DNA of 64,000 nt from Prorocentrum cordatum (lineage: Eukaryota; Sar; Dinophyceae; Prorocentrales; Prorocentraceae): the NCBI GenBank assembly GCA_963575745.1, contig CAUYUJ010015517.1, positions 256,568 through 320,567 on the forward strand, in the 5' to 3' direction. Every line of letters starts with the position of its first letter. The first letter of the stretch is position 1. The position numbers were made by a program, and so were the translations under genes. The notes below the pieces were generated by a model. The model worked only from the letters and a program-made list of their open reading frames with translations, had not been told where the DNA came from and ran no database searches. Below, in pieces: positions 21,636-31,959 of this stretch.

Positions 21636-22145
21636 AGCAAGGAGGAGGAGGAGGAGGAGGAGGAGGAGGAGGAGGAGGAGGAGGAGGAGGAGCAGGAGGA
21701 GGGGGTGGCAGCTCCTGAACGGACCTAGTGCCGCCAGCTGAGAGCTCGGAGGAGGAGAAGGAGGGAAGGGGAGCGAGAGGAGTGAGGAAGGAGGGGCGAG
21801 GAGGGGGGAGCGAGGAGGAGAGATGAGGAGTGAAGGAAGGAGGGGAACCAGGAAGAGGACACCAGGGAGCGGGCGAGGGAACGCGCATGCGCGCGGAGAG
21901 GGAAGAGGATGGGGAGGCGAGGAGGGCGAGGAGAAGGAGGAGGAGGAGGAGGAGGAGCAGGAGGAGGATGAGCAGAGGAGGACGATGAGCAGAGAGGAGG
22001 AGGGAGGAGGAGGAGGAGCAGAAGGAGGGGCGAGGAGGAGGAGCGGCGAGGGGGGAGGTGAATCAAGGAGGGCGGAAGGAAGAGGAAGGAGGGAGGAGGA
22101 GAGAGGGGGGGGGCGGAGGAGGAGGAGGAGCGAGGAGGGAGGAAG
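21636..22145. repeat. (GGA)n array and GA-rich tract
   Basis: Pure GGA at 21640-21690, then 400 bp of degenerate GAGGA/GGGAGG purine sequence, ending in a TATATA and GAGAGA run near 22150-22180. Confidence 0.85.
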
Positions 22146-22307
22146 GGAGGGATATATATATAGAGAGAGAGAGAAAGAGACACACCAGAGGAGGAAGAAG
22201 CCAGCCTGCGCGCAAAAGCGCACATCTGGGACCGCCCTCGAGCTAAGCCTTGTCGGATGTCAGGAGGGGGTTGACGCTGGTGTCAGAGCATGTCGTCGCC
22301 GGCAATG

Positions 22308-23025
22308 CAAGAGCGCGTCTCTTTATTTTCGGCGACAGTGGGCATTATAGGGGGGGGGGGGGGGGGAGGGGCCCAGGGGGGGGTATAATGTAACGCCGCC
22401 CCCCCGCCGTGTGGCTCCGGCACCACAGCCGCGCCCGCGCGCGCGACGACGATGAGCGACGAGCGGCAAGCGACGAGCGACGAGCGACGAGGACGAGGAC
22501 GACGACGACGACGACGACGACGCCAGCAGCATGTAAGTGGCGGCGACCTGCCCTACAGCGCCTGTGTACACCGCAATGCTCGCGTGCACCACAGCGCGCG
22601 TGTACGCCGCAGCGCCTGCGTACACCGCAACAGCCGTTTGCGACGCAGCGCCCAACAGTGGACACCACAGCGAATGTGTAACACCACAGCGAATGTGTAA
22701 CACCGCGGCAACCATGTGCTACACAACGCCTGTGTACACCACAGCGCCTGTCTACACCACAGTATCCGCGTGCACGCAGCGCTGGCGTCTCCTCGCCCTC
22801 CTCCTCCTCCTCCTGCTCCTCCTCCTCCTCCTCCTCCTCTTCCTCCTCCTCCTCTTTTTCGGATTCCTATGCGGAGGCCGATGCGGATCCCGATGCGCAC
22901 GGCGGCAGTGCCCGCAGAGCGCACTGGGGGGGAGGGGCGTTACGTTATAGGGGTGGCGGAAGGGGGGGCCAGGGGCTATAATGCCCAATATGCCCCAAGC
23001 GATAAAGAAGCACGCTCCAATTCGT
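22308..23025. mobile_element. fold-back element with minisatellite interior
   Basis: Left arm 22308-22405 (TCTTTATTTTCGGCG, GGGCATTATAG, TATAATGTAACGCCGCCCC) is matched in inverse by 22925-23025 (GGGGCGTTACGTTATAGGGG, CTATAATGCCCA, CGATAAAGAAGCACGCTCC). The interior holds a GAC array (about 22485-22525), an 18-24-bp minisatellite built on ACACCGCAGCGCCTGTGT (22540-22785) and CTC triplets (22797-22855). No ORF resembles a transposase. Confidence 0.65.
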
Positions 23026-23600
23026 ATTGACCCCCTCGTCACCGCAAGGAAGCCGTGCTCTTGCAAATGTGCTTCGGCAAACGCTGCCACGTCGGGAGCC
23101 TAGTGTCGAATTCAAACTCTCCGCGCTCAGAGCAAGAAGTTGATCAACCTGTTATGCCACCCATGGGAAGCGCAGATGCCCGCGCAGCGCTCTAAGACAA
23201 CTGCTTTGCATAACCCATCACAAACATGTGCCCGCAATTACGAATTCAAGCGCGCGATCTCAAAGTCTGAATGGTTAATCGGGCATGTGCGTAACAACTC
23301 GACGTTATCATGATCACCAGTGTCGTCCGACGTTATTATGCCGTGAAGCAAAAACCAACAGCAACAACAACCACAACCACAACAACAATAACAACAGCAA
23401 CAACAACAATAACGACAACACACAATCATTATACACATAACCAAACAACAGCAAAACAGACAACACACTAAACCCAACAAACAACGTGGATCCCTGGAGT
23501 TCCTCGTCCCTTCAAACGGTCCAACTTGCAAATTCGAATCATTCCTGCACGGTCCCGGCGCCCAGTGATGACCTCTGGGGCCAAAAAGCATGATGCAGGT
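23026..23600. other. no recognisable gene; AAC-rich tract
   Basis: 23345-23490 is a degenerate CAACAACAACAA tract. The remainder has no recognised feature. Confidence 0.45.
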
Positions 23601-23634
23601 CTGTGATCAGGGATCTTCTGACCCAGGTCAGTGC

Positions 23635-23705
23635 AGACCCGGGTCAGTCGGGCCTTGCAGGACCCTGCAAGATCCTGCGGGACCCCGCAGGATCCTGCAC
23701 CCCAG
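23635..23705. repeat. GCAGGATCCTGC hairpin cluster
   Basis: Overlapping complementary units GCAGGACCCTGC, GCAAGATCCTGC and GGGACCCCGCAGGATCCTGC can fold into a compact hairpin. Confidence 0.55.
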
Positions 23706-23779
23706 CACGGGCCAATGCAGCCCTGGCTCTTCAGGATCCTGCAAGAATCCGGCGCTCTGACCCCCGTCTCCAAATCCCC

Positions 23780-23935
23780 GACGTCGTGATTTTTGCATGA
23801 CGCGACCCCCTGAGGTCCGGACCCATTCCGAGGCCCGGTAGGGGCCCCAGAGGCCGAAAATATGGGAAAAAACACCAGTCGTGATTCTTCATGACTCGAG
23901 GGGGTCTGGGTTTGCATTGACCCCCGTCTCTTGAG
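23780..23935. repeat. GGGCCCC-GGCCGAAAA dispersed repeat, copy 2
   Basis: Contains CGTCGTGATTTTTGCATGAC, CTGAGGTCCGGACCCATTCC, GGGGCCCCAGAGGCCGAAAA and GGTCTGGGTTTGCATTGACC. The flanks repeat GACCCCCGTCTC on both sides. Confidence 0.6.
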
Positions 23936-24049
23936 CCCCGATGCGAAGCGCAAGGGTCCCGCCCGGTCGCTGTCTACCGAGGAAGCCGCCTCGACAGACT
24001 CCTCGTCCACGGCCTCTCCTGGCGGCGCGGGCGCCGTTTGCGCGCGCGG

Positions 24050-24150
24050 GGAGGGGGAGGGGAGGAGAGAGGAGGAGGAGGAGGAGGAGGAGGAGGAGGA
24101 GGAGGCGGAGGAGGAGGAGGAAGAGGAGGAGGAGGAGGAGCGGGGTGGGG
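24050..24150. repeat. (GGA)n microsatellite
   Basis: GGA/GAG triplets. Confidence 0.9.
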
Positions 24151-24277
24151 GGCGGCCTCATCAGATAGCACACCATCGTCAAAGCGCCCTTCTGTCGTCA
24201 GGGTCACTTTCTCTGGAGCCGCCGAAAAGGGCCCGCGCCGTTCATGCCTTTGCAGAAAGCCGCCCCCTCGCCCTACC

Positions 24278-24365
24278 CTCCTCCTCCTCCCCTCCTCCTC
24301 CTCCTCCTCCTCCTCCTCCTCCTCCTCTTCCTCCTCCTCCTCCTCCTCCTCCTCCTCCTCCTCCG
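24278..24365. repeat. (CTC)n microsatellite
   Basis: CTC triplets with a single TTC. Confidence 0.95.
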
Positions 24366-24539
24366 CCCCCTCCTGCTACCCCTACGCTCGCGCTGACAAG
24401 GTGGCTGCCGCCCCCAGCCTCGCCAGGGACCCGCATCCACCAAGGCCTGCGCCCCGAAGCGGCAAACCAACACAGAAAACTGTTTGATTCGCGGGTCGAG
24501 AGCGCACCTCTTCGGGTCGAAGCCAGTACAGAAAACACA

Positions 24540-24625
24540 TTGACCCCAGACATCTGGCGGACTGTTTTTTCCCCATCCGCGGGCCCCAGAGGTCCCGACC
24601 GCTTCCTTCGGGGCCGTATGTCGTC
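24540..24625. repeat. GGGCCCC-GGCCGAAAA dispersed repeat, copy 3 (partial)
   Basis: TTGACCCCAGACATCTGG, GGGCCCCAGAGGTCCCGACC and GTATGTCGTCCCGAAAA follow the family order. Confidence 0.5.
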
Positions 24626-24788
24626 CCGAAAAGATCGCGTGTGGGCACGGCGGGCCCAGAAGGAGCAGCCACTTTGGGAGGCCGGAGCGAAAGGAAGCAC
24701 ACAGTGGGCTTGGAGCTGCTGTCTCGCGGCGCTGGAGGTCGCTCAGCGCGCGGTGGCATAGGGCACGCTGCGGGCCGGCAGATTGTCA

Positions 24789-24935
24789 TGATGCTGAAAC
24801 AACAGTGTGCGCCGCCAGAATATGAGCATAGCCACTGCTGTTCATCGTTGCCACCAAGGAGGCGGGAGAAGAGAAGGCCTGATGCTGAAACAGCAGCGTG
24901 CGCCGCCAAGATGTGAGCATAGCCGCTGCTGCTGG
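24789..24935. repeat. 91-bp direct duplication
   Basis: TGATGCTGAAACA(A/G)CAG followed by GTGCGCCGCCAA and TGAGCATAGCC(A/G)CTGCTG occurs at 24789 and again at 24880. Confidence 0.8.
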
Positions 24936-25089
24936 GTCGTGCTCCGAGGACTCGGGGAGCGGCGCATATGGACATCTGCCCGCCAGCGCGGGCAGGCAGC
25001 TTATCCACACCCGCCGCTCCCCAAGATCCCAGGGCACGACCCCGAAAGCGGCGGATGTGGACAGATTCTGGCAGAGGACACGTCAGGAA

Positions 25090-25245
25090 CCCAGAGATCT
25101 GATGTCGTGATTTTGTCAATACGGGGTCCCCAGAAGTCTCGACCCCTTCCCCAGGACCGGCTTTTCGTCCTGACTCTTGTTTGATGGTCCCGGGGCCCGG
25201 CGAGGGCCCCTCGAGGCCGATTGTCTTTTTGCCGTCCTCAAAAAA
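25090..25245. repeat. GGGCCCC-GGCCGAAAA dispersed repeat, copy 4
   Basis: GATGTCGTGATTTTGTCAAT, GGGGTCCCCAGAAGTCTCGACC, TTTTCGTCCTGACTCTTG, GGTCCCGGGGCCC and GAGGCCGATTG are in the family order. Confidence 0.6.
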
Positions 25246-25464
25246 TGAAGGGAAAACGCTCCGCCTTGACTTGTTCAAAGCGTTGGATATCCGGGAATCT
25301 GGAGCGGCTGCGACGGCGGCGGCGGAGGCCTCCTTCCAGGAGGGCGGGGGCCTCCTCCACGGCCAGGCGGCACACCTGGCACACCACGTGCTCAACCTGG
25401 CGGGCGTGGCTGCCCCAAAGCTTCCCCCCCGCGCGGCGGGCGAGGTGTGCCACGCGGCGCTCCT

Positions 25465-25795
25465 CCCCCTCCTGCTCGTCCTCCTCCTCCTCCTCCTCCT
25501 CCTCCTCCTCTTCCTCCTCCTCCCTCCTCCTCCTCCTCCTCCTCCTCCTCCTCCTCCTCCTCCTCCTCCTCCTCCCCCTTCCCCTCCTCCTCCCTCCTCC
25601 TCCTCCTCCTCCTCTTCCTCCTCCTCCTCCCCTCCTCCTCCCTCCTCCTCTTTCCTCCTCCTCGTTTTCCTCCTCCTCGTTCTCCTTCTCCTCGTTCTCC
25701 TCCTCCTCGTTCTCCTCCCCCTCCTCCTCCTCCTCCTCCTCCTCCTCCTCCTCCTCCTCGTTCTCCTCCTCCTCCTGTTTGCCCTCGTCCTCCTG
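25465..25795. repeat. (CTC)n array with GTT interruptions
   Basis: About 330 bp of CTC triplets. The distal half has regular CTCGTTCTC interruptions. Confidence 0.95.
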
Positions 25796-26099
25796 ACAAA
25801 TTTCGTTTGCGAAGGTATCGCAGGTTTGTCAGCCGTGGGAAATCAAAGTGTACGGCAAACGTCCGCTCGGACCTCTCTCCCGTCGTAATCGGCAGTGACA
25901 TTAACTTGAGCTTGAAGTTTCGCTGGACGCGGGGGAGCTTTGCTCCATGTTCGATGTCAGCACATTGCAGCCTTCTCCTCCTCTTCTGCTCGTTCGCCCG
26001 TCTTTCGTCCTCGTCGTCCGACGCCAGCGTCGCTGCATCAGCGCGCCCATGGACCTCGCGCCCTCACGAGGCGCGCGCGTGGCCATTCCAAGAATCCAA

Positions 26100-26235
26100 A
26101 GTTCCTCCTCCTCCTCCTCCTCCTCCTCCTCCTCCTCCTCCTTCTCTTCTTCTTCCTCCTCCTCCTCCGCCTCCTCCTCCTCCTGCTCCGCCCCTTCTAA
26201 GGTGTTCATGCCCACCGCTCGGGAGACCGAGGCCC
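26100..26235. repeat. (CTC)n plus shared 3' segment, copy 1
   Basis: The CTC triplets are followed by CTGCTCCGCCCCTTCTAAGG and TGTTCATGCCCACCGCTCGG. The same junction and roughly 50 bp of single-copy-looking sequence recur at 28905-28980, so this is a duplicated segment and not just a shared microsatellite. Confidence 0.8.
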
Positions 26236-26390
26236 CAGGACATACGCGGTGGAAGTGGATAATCCCTGGCCCCCAAAGGGGGGCAAACCGAACAATATCG
26301 CCGCTTGGGCGCCACCGCCAGCCGAAACGGCGAGCATAAATCGGGCGTAGCCCCGCACGCATTCGAATGCCCATAGACTGCACCATAGAT

Positions 26391-26595
26391 AGCGCCATAG
26401 GTTGCGCCCTCGGCGGTCGAGAATAAAACCGTCTCCTATCGGTTGCGCCATAGGTTGCGCCCTTGGCGGCTGAGAATAAAACTGTCTCCTATCACTTGCG
26501 CCATGGGCTGCGCCCTCGGCGGCAGAGAACACAGCCGTCTCCTATCGGTTCCGCCACAGATTGCGCCCTCAGCGGCCGAGAATCCGCCGACCCTG
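26391..26595. repeat. 53-bp minisatellite, locus 1 (about four copies)
   Basis: GCGCCATAGGTTGCGCCCTC starts at 26392, 26445, 26498 and 26551. Each is followed by GGCGG...GAGAATAAAAC and GTCTCCTATCGGTT. The period is exactly 53 bp. Confidence 0.9.
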
Positions 26596-26632
26596 TCGGC
26601 GTGTGGAAGACGCATCCCGGTGTCGTCGTCTT

Positions 26633-26641
26633 GCGTGGATC

Positions 26642-26720
<79 letters not shown>

Positions 26721-26722
26721 TC
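26633..26722. repeat. (GTC)n microsatellite
   Basis: Nearly pure GTC/CGT triplets. Confidence 0.95.
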
Positions 26723-26939
26723 GTCGCCGCCCGAAATAAAAGGAAATCGAACACGAGCAATAAGGAAATCGTACAACCCCCTGGATTAAAAAGTGGAGAC
26801 CGCATGGGGCCGAGGTAGACGTGGTTTGCCTCCCGTTAGGCAGCGGGGCCCCGGGACAATGTTGGATTTGTTGCCAATTCCGGAGTTTCCGGTGCCTCCA
26901 TCATCCCTTTTAATATTATAAAGGCCAAATGGGGCTCCG

Positions 26940-27200
26940 ACCGGAAAGTGGGATTCTGCCTAGGACTTCCTCAAAAAAAGTTTCCGGTCGCCTTCCAGGG
27001 CGACCGGAAATTCTGCCATGCCACCGGAAAGTGGCGATTCCGCGTGGGACTTCCTCAAAAAAATATTCCGGTCCCTTTTGAGGCCGCCAGACAGTGGCGA
27101 TTTCGCGTGGGACTTCCTCACACATTACTTTTTGTCGCATCTCATGCCACCAGAAAACGACGATTTCGCTTGAGACTTCCTGACATTCGAGTTTCTGGTC
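26940..27200. repeat. 63-82-bp tandem repeat, four copies
   Basis: Units contain GTGGCGATTTCGCGTGGGAC then TTCCTCAAAAAAA and TTTCCGGTC, at about 26950, 27032, 27095 and 27159. The first unit has an inserted GGGCGACCGGAAA segment. Confidence 0.8.
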
Positions 27201-27499
27201 TCATGTACGCTCACACAGACGCCGCGGACCTATTCCTCTTCCCACTCTCTCCTCTTATCATCACAGTATTGATTGTTCCGTGTCGCATGCTCTCCGTGCA
27301 AGTCAGATTCCAGTTGCCACAGCCTCGCGCGCGCGGTCCTATCTGCGCCTGGGCGGATGTCCGCAGGGATGGCCGTTGCATCGTTCGGTTCACAGGTTTG
27401 TCTTGGAGTCATCTTGAGGCCATCTTGAGGTCGCGTCGGGTCGCAGGCCCCCCTGTGGGAGGTTCGATCCCAGGGTCATTTTGGGGCGACGCGGTTGAC

Positions 27500-27985
27500 C
27501 CAGGATGTACGGTCCAGAATCGACGATCCAGGATCGATGATCGAGGATACACGATCGATGACCCAGGACCGACTGTGGAAGAGCGAACCCATATCGATCG
27601 GAAACGAGGCTTTGGGTTCCACGGCCGATCAAAGTTCGACAACCACCTAGCGATTGAGGGTCGGAGATCGAGGGTCGAGGATCCAGGGCCGTTCGGACAT
27701 CGAGGAGCCAGGATCGAGCGGCCACGATCCGTCGAAGTTCGACGCTGGATGGCCGATCGAAGAGCGACGATCGAGAACCGATGTTCCAGGCTTGATCGAA
27801 ACTCCAGGCTCCAGAATGCCTGGCCGATCGAACATCCATGATCGAGGTTCGATCGAGGCTCGAGGATCGAGGATCGAGGGCCCCAGATACTTCGAGGGTC
27901 GAGGATAGAGGTCCGGTCGAACAGCGACCATCGACTTCCCAGGATCCAGTCCCGATCGAAAGTCGCGGCTCGAAAGCCGAACGAC
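27500..27985. repeat. GATCGA/GATCCAGG degenerate repeat
   Basis: Very dense GATC in short units (GATCGAGGATC, CGATCCAGG, TCGAAGTTCGA). Open frames on both strands are repeat-derived. Confidence 0.7.
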
Positions 27986-28144
27986 GGACGAATACCAGGA
28001 TGCGGTTCTTTCGGTGTAGCTCCGATCTCAACTTTTTAATCCAGGGGGTGGTAGTCGTGGCGAAGCCCCTCCCTACCCTCCCCACCGGGTGGGGGGGTGT
28101 GGTGGGGGGGCAGATACGCATCCCCTGGGCGACCTTTTCCCTCC

Positions 28145-28582
28145 CTCTCCACTCCCTCTCCTCCTCCTCCTCCGCCTCCTCCTCCTCCTCATCAGCCCAT
28201 CTCCTCCTCCTCTTCCTCCTCCTCCTCCTCCTCCTCCTCCTCCTCCTCCTCCTCCTCCCCTCCTCCCCCCTCCTCCTCCTCCTCCTCCTCCTCCTTCTCC
28301 TCCACCTCCTCCACCTCCTCCTCCTCCCCCCCTCCTCCTCCCCCCTCCTCCTCCCCCACCTCCTCCTCCTCCTCCTCCTCCTCCTCCTCCTCCTCTCCTC
28401 CTCCTCCTCCTCCTCCTCTCCTCCTCCTCCTCCCCTCCTCCTCCTCCTCCTCTCCTCCTCCTCTCCCTCCTCCTCCTCCTCCTCCTCCTCCTCCTCCTTC
28501 CTCCTCCTCCTCCTCCCCTTCCTCCTTCCTCCTCCTCCTCCTCCTCCTCCCTCCTCCTCCTCCTCCTCCTCCTCCTCCTCCG
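28145..28582. repeat. (CTC)n array, about 440 bp
   Basis: CTC triplets with runs of C at several phase changes. Confidence 0.95.
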
Positions 28583-28689
28583 CCACGTCTTCATTTACCT
28601 CCGACGTCTTATCACGCATCCCGTCACCCTCGAGGGCCGAGGTAGCCAGGGTCGGCGGCACTGGCCGTAAGGCCGTAGCAATAAAAAAT

Positions 28690-28815
28690 AAAAACGTCTC
28701 CTATCAGTTGCGCCACAAGTGAGGCCCTCGGCGGCCGAGAATACAACCGTCGCCGATCGGTTGCGCCATAAATTGCGCTCTTAACGGCCGAGAAAAAAGA
28801 ACCGTTGCGTAACGG
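28690..28815. repeat. 53-bp minisatellite, locus 2 (about two copies)
   Basis: TTGCGCCACAAGTGAGGCCC (28708) and TTGCGCCATAAATTGCGCTC (28761) are 53 bp apart. The same GGCGGCCGAGAATACAACCG spacer as locus 1 lies between them. Confidence 0.85.
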
Positions 28816-28825
28816 GTGCGACCAC

Positions 28826-28980
28826 TGTTCAGTTCAGTTCAGTTCAGTTCCGTTCGGTTTCTCCTCCTCCTCCTCCTTCTCCTCTTCCCCCTCCTCCTCC
28901 TTATCCTATTCCTCCTCCTCCTCCTCCTCCTGCTCGGCCTCTTCTAAGGTGTTCATGCCCACCGCTCGGGAGACCGATGC
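28826..28980. repeat. (CAGTT)n, CTC and shared 3' segment, copy 2
   Basis: TTCAG pentamers at 28828-28850, CTC triplets at 28860-28935, then CTTCTAAGGTGTTCATGCCC and ACCGCTCGGGAGACCGATGC, matching the segment after the CTC array at 26.2 kb. Confidence 0.8.
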
Positions 28981-29120
28981 CAGTTCAGTTCAGCAGCTCA
29001 GTGCCTTTCGGTGCACCTCGCGAGAGACAAATTCAAGCCGCGCCCGGAGACGGGCCCCCTGGGCGGCGGTTCGGTGGACGTGCACGATAACATCGGGCCT
29101 CGGACCCTTCTGCCAGGAAG

Positions 29121-29273
29121 GCACCAACTATACACCAACACCGATCCTGGCCAGGATCACCCTGGGCCCAGGATCGGTGCATGTGCCTTCCTGCCCAGGG
29201 CAGGAGGGCGTACACACCGAGCCTGGGCCCAGGGTGATCCTGGCCAATGTCGGTGCTGGTGTATAGTTGGTGC
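29121..29273. mobile_element. fold-back element, roughly 60-bp arms
   Basis: Left arm 29121-29180 begins GCACCAACTATACACCAACA. Right arm 29214-29273 is its inverted complement, ending TGGTGTATAGTTGGTGC, at roughly 90% identity. Both arms contain GGCCAGGATCACCCTGGGCC. The 33-bp loop has its own CTGCCC/GGGCAG hairpin. Confidence 0.8.
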
Positions 29274-29404
29274 ACTCCGAGTCTCCCGAGTGGAGGAGGG
29301 CAGGAAGGACGACGGGAGCGCCCGAAACTCCCCGTGTCTGGGGTGCCCGCCCGCGCGCGCGCGGGAAGCGGCCGGCCGAGCGACCGTCGCAGTCGTCGCT
29401 GGTC

Positions 29405-29565
29405 GCGAGGAGAAGGACGAGGAGGAGGAAGGGAAGGAGGAGGAGGAGGAGGAGGAGGAGGAGGAGGAGGAGGAGGAGGAGGGGGAGAAGGAGAAGGGGG
29501 AGGGGGAGGGGGGGGAGGGGGAGGGGGAGGAGGAGGAGGAGATGCAGGAGGAAGAGGAGGAGGAG
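29405..29565. repeat. (GAG)n / GGGGGAG array
   Basis: GAG triplets passing into GGGGGAG and back to GAG. Confidence 0.9.
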
Positions 29566-29924
29566 CTGTGGCGGCCTTGGGGCGCGACCCGAGTCGGCCG
29601 ACGCTGGGCAGCCGCGGGCTGGAATGGGCCGCGCTCAGTGGGCCAGGCGATCCCGGGCGGAGCGTTGCATTCGCCGGTATCTTAGGTAGGCTGTCGTTCA
29701 CGTTCGGGGCGTGGTTTGCGGAGCTGTCGACTTGCCGACTATCTACAAGGACTAATCCCTTCCTCCTCGGCCTGGAGGGGGGAGGGAGAGAGGAGGGAGA
29801 GAAGGTTGACAACGACGAAGGCAACGATGCCCTCCTCACCCACTTTCCCCGAATGGTGCTTCTTCCTACCTCTTACTAAGGAGCTGGGCCCGTCTGTCGG
29901 CCTGGCGGCTATGTTGTCGCCGTC

Positions 29925-30160
29925 GTCGCCCCGTGGCCACCTCGTCGCCGCCCGTCGTCTGGGCCAGTCTGCCGGTCGCGGCGCCTGTCGTCGCCATCGT
30001 CGCCCCGTGGCCGCCTCGTCGCCGCCCGTCGTCTTGGCCTGTCTGTCGGTCGCCGCGTTTGTTGTAGCCGTCGCCGCCCCGTCGCTGCAGGTCGTGTGGA
30101 CCTGTGTTTCAGTCGCCGCGCTCGTTGTCGCCGTCGCCGGCCCGTCGCTTCGCATTGCCT
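29925..30160. repeat. about 73-bp tandem repeat
   Basis: CGTCGCCCCGTGGCC(A/G)CCTC recurs at about 29928 and 30001, with diverged units at about 30075 and 30134. Each is followed by a GTCGCCGCG segment. Confidence 0.65.
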
Positions 30161-30224
30161 TGCGTTGCTTTGCACTGTTTTGTGTTGCGTTGCTCTGCGA
30201 GGCATCTATTGCGCCGCGCATGTA

Positions 30225-30610
30225 CAACACGTGCGTTGCACAACAAAGACCGTACCACTGATAATGCACCACACACATTGCACAATAGAAACTGCCCAAC
30301 ATAGAAGTGCACAACATAGGCTGCACAAAATATACTGCACTCTCTAGATTGCCCTATGCTGCACAACGTTAATCGCAGAAACACATTGGACAATCTATGT
30401 TGCACACCATACACTGCGCAACATGGATTGTTCTGCACAGCGCACGTTGCACCACATAGATTGCACCACATAGGTTGCAACAGATGGGTTGCACCAAATT
30501 TATAGCACAACATAGGCCCCCGACCATCTAGTGCACAACGTTGGTTGCACAGCATGCATTGCACAACATAGGCTGTGCACAATATACTGCACCACGTTGG
30601 CTGCTTGACA
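30225..30610. repeat. TTGCACAACATAGG minisatellite, locus 1
   Basis: Degenerate 14-20-bp units such as TTGCACCACATAGATTGCAC, TGCACAACATAGGCTGCAC and TTGCACCAAATTTA. It immediately precedes the first copy of the 0.8-kb unit. Confidence 0.8.
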
Positions 30611-30760
30611 GAAATCTGCCGTTCCAGAAGCAAAGCTGTAGGATCTACCGCCCCTCACCCCGTTTGATTCGTTACCCCTGGGGATGTGCACTTTACACGC
30701 AGTCGTGCCCAATCCTTCATTTTGAATACGAACGCAAATGACCCCAGCAAGGCTGGCAGT

Positions 30761-31609
30761 CCCCCCATCATCTTTTGCGAAAACAACGCTATGCGCGCAC
30801 ACTCTTTTATCAATAACCCAAAACTGTCAAAACGCTTTGCCATAAAAGTGGAACGGGGTGCGCACGCGCGGGCCGTCGCGCGCGCATGCCGGAATCGATC
30901 AAAAACCTTCGGTTTCGCACGGGTTTTAGATTCGTGCACCCCGAACACATAATACCTATATCTATATCTATACATACATACATATATATATATATACACA
31001 TGTTGTAGACATACTCAACATTTGTGTGAGCTTCCGCATTTTCACCAAATTCGCCCAAGCGGGCCTCGCGCGCGCGCGCTGAAGTCATTCGAACGCCCTC
31101 GCGCGCGTGTTGGGGGGGGCATATCAAATAACACCATGCGGGCCAGTTGCGCCCGTCGGCTGCGCGCGCATGTCGAAATCCTTCGAAAACATCCGTCGCC
31201 AACGCGAGGACACCATCATCGTCATCGGCGTGACCAACATCGGCGCCTTCATTGGCCTTGCCATCGTCATCGTCATCGTTGCCACCAGCATCGCTGCAAT
31301 CATCATCGTGTCTGCCGTTGCCGACGTCGCCATGATACCGCGCCCGCCCAATTCATCAACTCCACCGAAATGCCGGCGCGTCAGCGCTGCTTGCGAAACG
31401 CGCTGGGAAATCCCAAGCGGTCAGCGCCGCCGCGGCTGCGACGGTCGCGCTACACTAGGTGGCCGATCTGCGCGACAGCATGCGCGCGCTAGCGCGGCCG
31501 CAACGACGCGCCAACCAGCTCCAAGCAATCATCGCAATCGCCGCCGCATGGGTTCTGCAAGCCAAGTGGCGGGTTGGTGGATGGGATGATTGCGTGAGCA
31601 ATGGAGTTG
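30761..31609 (+). repeat. dispersed 0.8-1.2 kb unit, copy A
   Basis: Starts CCCCCCATCATCTTTTGCGA. It has a GCACGCGCGGGCCGTCGCGC block near 30866 followed by TCGGTTTCGCACGGGTTTTAGA, an ATC/GTC-rich segment at 31206-31350, a GCGCGTCAGCGC segment near 31376, and ends GGGATGATTGCGTGAGCAATGG. In 31206-31350 the frame gives a hydrophobic Ile/Val/Ala stretch bounded by REDTII and IPRPP. The first half also has TATATA and CACATGTTG sequence at 30955-31010. Confidence 0.75.
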
Positions 31610-31674
31610 GCAATTCCATACCCGGCAGTGTAAGTGACATCATACAGATCGCACCAAGTACTTTGTCCATCGTA

Positions 31675-31795
31675 CATCGGGCCACGTAGATTGCACAACA
31701 TATACTGCACCGTATGGACTGCACAACTTAGATATCGCCACATATATTGCCCCACTTACGTTTGCACATCGTAGATATTGCACGACATAGGTTCC
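31675..31795. repeat. TTGCACAACATAGG minisatellite, locus 2
   Basis: TAGATTGCACAACATATACT, GGACTGCACAACTTAGATA and TTGCACGACATAGG units lie between unit copies A and B. Confidence 0.75.
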
Positions 31796-31959
31796 ACCTC
31801 AGACCCTCATATCTAAAATGGAATGAGAATCTACCCCGGGGGTTAATGGGACAGTCGTTTGTTTGTATTGTGGCTCGTGAGAGAATATGCACGCTCGTGA
31901 ATCCTAAATAGAACGTCCTACCATCCCAAGCTATCGGTTGGTCGACACCCCCTTATTCC

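Noticed and set aside
27455-27480. GGTTCGATCCC resembling a tRNA B box
   Set aside because: No 5-bp T-stem, anticodon stem or acceptor stem can be drawn around it, and it lies at the edge of a GATC-rich repeat.
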